A DNA stretch of 64,000 nt from Neptuniibacter sp. 1_MG-2023 (GTDB lineage Bacteria > Pseudomonadota > Gammaproteobacteria > Pseudomonadales > Balneatricaceae), in assembly GCF_030547185.1 (NCBI RefSeq), contig NZ_JAUOQR010000002.1:1-64000 (forward strand), given 5' to 3'. Positions 59,047-64,000 of the stretch are shown piece after piece (position 1 is the stretch's first letter; every line of letters begins with the position of its first letter). The position numbers and the translations under genes are program-made. A model generated the notes under the pieces. The model made no database searches and had not been told where the DNA came from. It saw only the letters and a list, made by a program, of their open reading frames with translations.

Positions 59047-60117
59047 TTATTGCCCAGGAGCTTGTTCGTTGCTGGGTATTTTGTTATTGAGTTTTATGGC
59101 GCGTTCAGCTTCTTCAGCTTTTATTACATAAGTGTTTATTGTGCCGCGTACATGTTTTAGCAGCCAAGAGCTATTCCGTTTCCAGTTATCAGTCATAGCA
59201 GGCATTCTGCTCTGATGGAAATTATCCATTTTATTATGGCGAGCTAGCCGTAATCGGCTGTTCGGGGCGTTTTGTGTTAGGTTTGTCGCGGATGATCTGG
59301 GTGAGCTGTGATGCAGGTCAATAATTGTATCTTTGATCTCTGGAAGTATGTTGGAGAGATTGGGTAACGAGTTATCTGTCGGAGACTTAGCGTCAACCAT
59401 TAGAAGCCTAAGGTCTTGTTCCTCTTGGTATTTATTTACGTATTGTGCGGCCCAAGTGGCTCCGGTTCCTATGCCTATAATGATGAATCGGTCTAAATTA
59501 TCGCGGGCTTCCATGTAGCTAATAGCTGTTTTGCCTAGGCGGAAAATAGTCTCTTCGTAGGGCTCTTTCGGCGTATCTGCAGTAGGGGTGGAGGATGTCT
59601 CTTTGGTTGATGATGCATTATTGGCTGGTTCTGGGTCTTCACTTTCCGGCGAAGTGCTTGTTGGAGTGAGGTTGGATAATGTCGGTAGTGTTCTTTCTGG
59701 AATGGGTTGTATTGCCGGTTGCGGTAGATAGATCGCTAATGTATACCATCCAAATTCGGATAATCCTTCACTTAGGTATTTTAAGTCGTCTGGCCATGCC
59801 ATATGAGTGTTCTGGTCAGGAAATATAATAATACCGCCTTGAGTGATACCGCTACCTTCAGTGCGGTAAAAACCAATAAGTTTTTCGTCGGCTTTGTCTG
59901 TATCTAATTGCAGCAGCTCTGTTTCTTCAGGTGTGTTCTTTACTAGTTCTTGAATTCTATTTTCATCTACGCTGGGTTCAATTCGAGGTTTTTGAACTGC
60001 GGGGGATAGCGGTGCTGAGGTCTCTGATGGGGCAGCGGTCGAATCCTCATTGTCAGCGGCGTAACTGAGTGAGGTGAATGTCAATATAGAGGCTAAAATA
60101 GGCAGTATAAGTTTCAT
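59047..60117 (-). CDS. DUF3530 family protein (putative periplasmic alpha/beta-hydrolase-like)
   Basis: 356 residues. Signal peptide MKLILPILASILTFTSLSYA, a low-complexity Ser/Thr/Pro/Glu-rich insert at ~155-185, and DUF3530 features: GFYRTEGSGITQGGIIIFPD, LSEFGWYTLAIYLPQP, RFIIIGIGTGATWAAQYVNK, where GIGTG stands at a nucleophile-elbow-like position without an obvious Ser. ATG 60117 gives the clean signal peptide; the frame extends to 60153. Function unknown. Confidence 0.82.
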   Translation of the reverse strand: MKLILPILASILTFTSLSYAADNEDSTAAPSETSAPLSPAVQKPRIEPSVDENRIQELVKNTPEETELLQLDTDKADEKLIGFYRTEGSGITQGGIIIFPDQNTHMAWPDDLKYLSEGLSEFGWYTLAIYLPQPAIQPIPERTLPTLSNLTPTSTSPESEDPEPANNASSTKETSSTPTADTPKEPYEETIFRLGKTAISYMEARDNLDRFIIIGIGTGATWAAQYVNKYQEEQDLRLLMVDAKSPTDNSLPNLSNILPEIKDTIIDLHHSSPRSSATNLTQNAPNSRLRLARHNKMDNFHQSRMPAMTDNWKRNSSWLLKHVRGTINTYVIKAEEAERAIKLNNKIPSNEQAPGQ

Positions 60118-60204
60118 ATTTCTGATTATGAGTAAGATGTAGGCTGACAGCAAGATGCTTGCTCCGTTAAAATGGGCTAACTCTATACTTTTTGGATCAA
60201 AAAT

Positions 60205-60879
60205 ATGCCTGATTTTAAGATCGCTCCTTCGATATTGTCTGCTGATTTCGCACGTTTAGGTGAAGAGGTTGAGAATGTGTTAACTGCGGGGGCGGATATT
60301 GTTCATTTTGATGTTATGGATAATCACTACGTACCTAATCTTACAATTGGGCCAATGGTGTGTAGCGCATTACGTAAACACGGTATTAAAGCGCCTATAG
60401 ATGTGCATTTGATGGTAAAGCCTGTTGACCGTCTTATTGGTGACTTTATTGAAGCGGGCGCGAGTTATATCACTTTTCATCCTGAAGGTTCAGAGCATGT
60501 GGATCGTTCTCTACAGATGATTAAAGATGCAGGCTGTAAGTCGGGCCTTGTATTTAATCCAGCGACACCATTGAGTCATTTGGAATATGTTCTGGACAAG
60601 GTTGATATGGTGTTGTTGATGTCAGTTAATCCGGGGTTTGGTGGGCAAAAGTTTATTCCAAGAACACTGGATAAGCTTCGTCAGGCACGTGAAATTATTG
60701 ATAAAAGTGGTTTGGATATTCGTTTAGAGGTTGATGGGGGCGTTGGTGTGGGTAACATCAGAGAGATAGCGGAAGCGGGTGCTGACACCTTTGTTGCAGG
60801 GTCTGCCATCTTTAATACGGATGATTATGCGGCAACGATTCAGCAAATGCGTGAACAATTAGCATTGGTAGGTCGTTGA
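60205..60879 (+). CDS. rpe: Ribulose-phosphate 3-epimerase Rpe
   Basis: Interconverts ribulose-5-P and xylulose-5-P in the pentose phosphate and related routes. 224 residues, TIM barrel: [67 protein letters not shown] and [20 protein letters not shown]. Followed closely by gph, a common pairing. Confidence 0.97.
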   Translation: MPDFKIAPSILSADFARLGEEVENVLTAGADIVHFDVMDNHYVPNLTIGPMVCSALRKHGIKAPIDVHLMVKPVDRLIGDFIEAGASYITFHPEGSEHVDRSLQMIKDAGCKSGLVFNPATPLSHLEYVLDKVDMVLLMSVNPGFGGQKFIPRTLDKLRQAREIIDKSGLDIRLEVDGGVGVGNIREIAEAGADTFVAGSAIFNTDDYAATIQQMREQLALVGR

Positions 60880-60881
60880 TT

Positions 60882-61556
60882 GTGCGTCAGCTTTTTGGTG
60901 GGCAGTATCCGGATCTTGTTATGTTTGATTTGGATGGGACGCTAGTTGATAGTGTTCCCGATCTGGCTTGTGCTATTGATAAAATGCTACTTGCTCTAGG
61001 TTTGCCTGAAGCTGGTGTGGATAAAGTGATTGGTTGGGTAGGTAAGGGTGCTGCTGCGTTAGTGCGACGTGCTTTGCTTGATGCTTCTCATGCTGCGGTG
61101 GTTGATGAAAGCTTGTTTGAACAGGCTTATGCCTTCTTTTTGCGTTTTTACGGTGAAGCTACGGCGGACCAAAGTCAGCTCTATCCCGGTGCTCTGGAGT
61201 GTTTGGAAGGGTTAGTGGAGCAGGATATTAAGCTAGGCCTTGTGACGAATAAGCCAATAGATTTTACCCATTCGATGTTAGCTGGATTTGGGTTAGAGCG
61301 GTTTTTTAGTGTCGTATTAGGGGGTGATAGCTTAGCTAAGAAAAAACCTGATCCTTTACCGTTATTGGATGTTATGCGTCGATGTGATGTTGCAGCTGAA
61401 AATTCATTAATGGTGGGGGATTCTATTAATGATGTTCTTGCAGCTAGGGCCGCCGGCTGTCCTGTTGTATGTGTGCCTTATGGTTATAACCATGGTGAAG
61501 CTATATCCCTCTCTAAACCAGATTTGATTGTGGATAGATTAGATCTGCTGTTGTGA
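60882..61556 (+). CDS. gph: Phosphoglycolate phosphatase Gph
   Basis: HAD-superfamily enzyme dephosphorylating 2-phosphoglycolate. 224 residues: nucleophile motif VMFDLDGTLVDSVPDLACAI, cap domain, motif II VTNKPIDFTHSMLAG, motif III AKKKPDPLPLLDVMRRCDV and motif IV MVGDSINDVLAARAAGCPV. GTG 60882 is chosen (AGGT eight bases upstream) over TTG 60876, which overlaps the rpe stop. Confidence 0.95.
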   Translation: MRQLFGGQYPDLVMFDLDGTLVDSVPDLACAIDKMLLALGLPEAGVDKVIGWVGKGAAALVRRALLDASHAAVVDESLFEQAYAFFLRFYGEATADQSQLYPGALECLEGLVEQDIKLGLVTNKPIDFTHSMLAGFGLERFFSVVLGGDSLAKKKPDPLPLLDVMRRCDVAAENSLMVGDSINDVLAARAAGCPVVCVPYGYNHGEAISLSKPDLIVDRLDLLL

Positions 61557-61748
61557 GTGTGTCTGCAGGAAATGTTTCGTGAAAAATGATCGTTTCCGGT
61601 ATTAAAATCGACTTTTCTGTTATTTTTGATTGGGTAATATAGATGTGCTCACAGGCCGTAGGTTGTTTTGTTGGCTTGAAATTTTAGTTTTTATTGTTCG
61701 AGACTTAAGTTAGAAACAAGGCTAGATCTTATCACAGCACTTATTTAT

Positions 61749-61773
61749 GCCTCGGTTATCCGAGGCTTTTTTT
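61749..61773 (+). terminator. Intrinsic terminator after gph
   Basis: GCCTCGG (61749-61755), loop TTAT, CCGAGGC (61760-61766), followed by seven T. Classical rho-independent structure. Confidence 0.9.
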
Positions 61774-62046
61774 GGCTGCTTATTTAGTAAGCCTTGCCGA
61801 TAATTCGCGTAGCTGCTGGTATAGAAAAACTGATTTAGTTATATTTCCTGCTGATGGTGGTTGATTCAAATTAGTTGCTGCTATATGGTTTATCTCTCTT
61901 TAACTTAAATCTAAGCCTGACGTAATGTTACTTACTACAGCTATGCTAATGAAAATTACGGTACGTGTTTATTTCGCTGCTCTTCGAGAGTCATGGCGAT
62001 GGCGTGTCTGAAGTTTTTACATAAGCAGACGTTAGTTTAGGCAGGC

Positions 62047-62075
62047 TTGATATCCTTTAATCTCAACTTTATATA
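62047..62075 (+). promoter_or_regulatory. Predicted sigma-70 promoter for trpE
   Basis: TTGATA (62047-62052), 17-bp spacer, TATATA (62070-62075). Transcription would start near 62082, leaving about 105 nt of leader before trpE. Confidence 0.65.
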
Positions 62076-62186
62076 TCAAACAGAGTTGTGGATTTCATAT
62101 CCCAGTTTTATTACTGTACCTACCTCTATATTGTGCTGCTCAGTACGTCTTAAAATACAGTTTATCGGCATTGTGAGAGACCTATC

Positions 62187-63686
62187 ATGACACCAGAACA
62201 GTTCGCGGAACTGTCCGCACAGAATTTTAATCGTATCCCAGTTACGCGTGAAGTATTGGCGGACTTAGATACACCTCTTTCTACCTACAAAAAATTAGCG
62301 AATGCGCCTTATAGCTATTTGTTGGAGTCTGTTGAGGGCGGTGAGACGTGGGGACGTTATTCTATTATTGGTCTGCCTAGTCGAACGGTTTTAAAGGTAT
62401 TCGGTGAGAATGTTTCTATTTTTGAGGCAAATGAACTAAGCGAGAGTCATCAAGTAGATGATCCGCTCGATTTCGTAGAAAGCTTTCAGGCGCGTTATCG
62501 CGTTCCTCAAATAGAGGGTTTACCTCGCTTTAACGGTGGCCTAGTTGGGTACTTTGGTTATGACTGTGTTCGGTATGTGGAAAAACGTTTAAAAGAGAGT
62601 TGTCCTGAGGACGTTTTAGGTACGCCTGATATTCTTTTAATGCTTTCAGATGAGTTGGTTGTATTTGATAATCTTGCTGGGAAATTAGTGCTGATTTGTC
62701 ATGCTGATCCTGCAGAAGCTAATGCATATGAGAAAGCGCAGAGTCGCCTTGATGAGCTTGTGCTCCAGCTAAGGTCCGCAACACCTTATGGTGATAAGTC
62801 GTCTGGGCAGCAACGAATTGTCAATGAATCCGAATTTAAATCTAGTTTCGGAGAGCAGGCATTTATCGAAGCTGTGGATAAGATTAAAGAATACGTTTTG
62901 GATGGTGACATTATGCAGTGTGTCATTTCCCAACGTATGTCCATTCCTTTTAGTAGTAAGCCGTTGGATCTATATCGAGCATTGCGCTGTTTAAATCCGT
63001 CTCCGTATATGTATGTCCTTAATCTGGATGATTTTCATGTTGTAGGGTCTTCACCAGAAATTCTTGCTCGAGTTGAAGATGGGCAGGTAAGTGTGCGTCC
63101 TATTGCTGGAACGCGTAAGAGGGGAGCGACTCCGGAAGAAGATCTTGCTATGGAGAAGGAGCTGCTTGCCGATCCTAAAGAGATTGCTGAACATCTAATG
63201 TTAATCGATTTAGGGCGCAATGATGTAGGTCGAGTTGCTGAGATCGGTGCGGTAGAGCTTACCGATAAGATGGTGATTGAACGTTACTCCCATGTTATGC
63301 ATATAGTCTCCAATGTGAATGCAAGGTTGAAACCTGATGTGTCAGCGATGGATGTTTTGCGTGCAACGTTGCCTGCAGGTACGTTGAGTGGCGCGCCTAA
63401 AGTACGGGCTATGGAGATTATTGATGAGATGGAATCGGTTAAGCGCGGTGTTTATGGTGGTGCGGTAGGGTATCTATCTTGGAATGGCAATATGGATACG
63501 GCTATAGCGATCAGAACTGCTGTTATTAAAGATAATGTATTGCATATTCAGGCAGGCGCTGGAATTGTTGCTGATTCAGTTCCACGACTGGAGTGGAAAG
63601 AAACAATGAATAAGGGGCGGGCTATCTTTAGTGCCGTGGCTATGGTTGAGCGGGGTTTAGATAATCTGGCCAATTCCGAAACCTAG
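62187..63686 (+). CDS. trpE: Anthranilate synthase component I TrpE
   Basis: Converts chorismate to anthranilate with glutamine-derived ammonia from TrpG. 499 residues. The N-terminal Trp-binding region includes [20 protein letters not shown]; the chorismate-utilising domain has [56 protein letters not shown] and [19 protein letters not shown]. The LLES motif suggests normal feedback inhibition by tryptophan. No trpG follows inside the window; trpE stands alone as in Pseudomonas. Confidence 0.97.
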   Translation: MTPEQFAELSAQNFNRIPVTREVLADLDTPLSTYKKLANAPYSYLLESVEGGETWGRYSIIGLPSRTVLKVFGENVSIFEANELSESHQVDDPLDFVESFQARYRVPQIEGLPRFNGGLVGYFGYDCVRYVEKRLKESCPEDVLGTPDILLMLSDELVVFDNLAGKLVLICHADPAEANAYEKAQSRLDELVLQLRSATPYGDKSSGQQRIVNESEFKSSFGEQAFIEAVDKIKEYVLDGDIMQCVISQRMSIPFSSKPLDLYRALRCLNPSPYMYVLNLDDFHVVGSSPEILARVEDGQVSVRPIAGTRKRGATPEEDLAMEKELLADPKEIAEHLMLIDLGRNDVGRVAEIGAVELTDKMVIERYSHVMHIVSNVNARLKPDVSAMDVLRATLPAGTLSGAPKVRAMEIIDEMESVKRGVYGGAVGYLSWNGNMDTAIAIRTAVIKDNVLHIQAGAGIVADSVPRLEWKETMNKGRAIFSAVAMVERGLDNLANSET

Positions 63687-64000
63687 AAGCTAGGTATTGC
63701 TTATTGAAACACTCGATGAAAGTGTCGAGTGTTTTTTTATTTTTTGTTGAGAGGAAAATGTTTATAAGCTGTTATCCGTGTTTGATAAGCTCTTTGTTAA
63801 ATACCTTTCTGTTCCATATTGCGCGATTCTTTGTTTAACCTTCCCTTATTTGGCTTTTTATAGCTAAAACCTCTATATCATCTCTACTTTTTTTGTCTAA
63901 AGTTTCCTTTAGGGAGCGTTATTTAATCTCTTTGATTTTTAATTGCGCCAGCTAAAGTTTTTTAACTTTAAGGGCTGTTGTATGGCGTGATATGAGTATT
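63687..64000. other. 314-bp region after trpE
   Basis: Holds the trpE terminator near its start. The rest, to the window edge, is AT-rich and I see no gene, RNA or clear promoter in it. Confidence 0.6.
63707..63738 (+). terminator. Intrinsic terminator after trpE
   Basis: AAACACTCGA (63707-63716) pairs perfectly with TCGAGTGTTT (63725-63734) across an 8-base loop; the T run extends to 63738. Confidence 0.9.

Larger units (their letters stand above)
61557..62186. other. 630-bp intergenic region between gph and trpE
   Basis: Contains the gph terminator (61749-61773) and a good sigma-70 promoter (62047-62075). I looked for a Trp-rich leader peptide and an attenuator hairpin ahead of trpE and found neither. 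The AT-rich 61774-62046 stretch holds no open frame with a convincing start and no recognisable RNA. Confidence 0.6.

Noticed and set aside
61774-62186. Trp leader peptide and attenuator before trpE
   Set aside because: A TGGTGG pair near 61856 is preceded in frame by TGA and has no start; no terminator/antiterminator pair is visible.

Overview
The window looks like chromosome of a marine gammaproteobacterium, most likely an Oceanospirillales relative (Neptunomonas, Amphritea or Marinobacterium type). This is inferred from housekeeping gene order (zipA-ligA; tRNA-Ile2/rpoD/dnaG/yqeY/rpsU/tsaD; lptD-surA-pdxA-rsmA-apaG-apaH; amgK-murU-djlA; rpe-gph-trpE) and from Pseudomonas-like protein features. 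No insertion sequence, integrase, prophage, CRISPR array or rRNA gene was seen.

Layout. (1) 1-7322: backbone: the 3' part of zipA (starting inside a Pro-Glu repeat), ligA, a lipoprotein, a YheU homologue, a DUF4126 membrane protein, a CBS-domain protein and mnmC. (2) 7589-30629: a visibly AT-richer surface-polysaccharide cluster, all on the + strand and mostly with touching or overlapping genes. It begins with a Wbp-type UDP-uronic-acid pathway (WbpA, WbpB, WbpE, WbpI homologues) in which the acetyltransferase WbpD is replaced by an N-formyltransferase with a C-terminal ankyrin domain. Then come glycosyltransferases, a WbpV/WbpK-type reductase and a PglC-type initiating transferase. A pseudaminic-acid block follows (pseB, C, F, G, I, plus an extra NeuB-like protein, two sulfotransferases and a WbqC-like protein). 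It ends with a WbpM-type dehydratase. No recognisable Wzx, Wzy or PseH is present, and pseB is frameshifted at a GGGGA tandem repeat. (3) 30777-38888: an HDOD protein, then a GC-richer redox cassette: an OmpR/QseB-type two-component system divergent from a ferric-reductase-like protein, a PepSY protein, a DUF2271 protein and a large PepSY-flavodoxin-FAD/NAD reductase. Three copies of a TCAG-N7-TCAG box sit upstream of the regulator, the ferric reductase and the PepSY gene. (4) 39131-63686: backbone: tRNA-Ile2(CAU), rpoD, dnaG, yqeY, rpsU, tsaD, plsY, folB, folK, a pteridine-reductase-like SDR, cca, glpE, apaH, apaG, rsmA, pdxA, surA, lptD, amgK, murU, djlA, a DUF3530 gene, rpe, gph and trpE.

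How the genes work together. The central cluster should make nucleotide-activated unusual sugars (a 2,3-diamino uronic acid that is probably N-formylated, a QuiNAc/FucNAc-type sugar, and a pseudaminic-acid-type nonulosonate) and assemble them on undecaprenyl phosphate, with possible sulfation. The redox cassette looks like a regulated inner-membrane electron-transfer or iron-reduction module controlled by its own two-component system. The most interesting points are the formyl-for-acetyl swap, the pseB repeat frameshift together with a G8 tract in a sulfotransferase (both possible contingency loci), the extra NeuB homologue lacking a metal-binding His, the three matching operator boxes, and a triplicated WxC...GxWxC motif in LptD. 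All calls come from reading the sequence; no database search was run.
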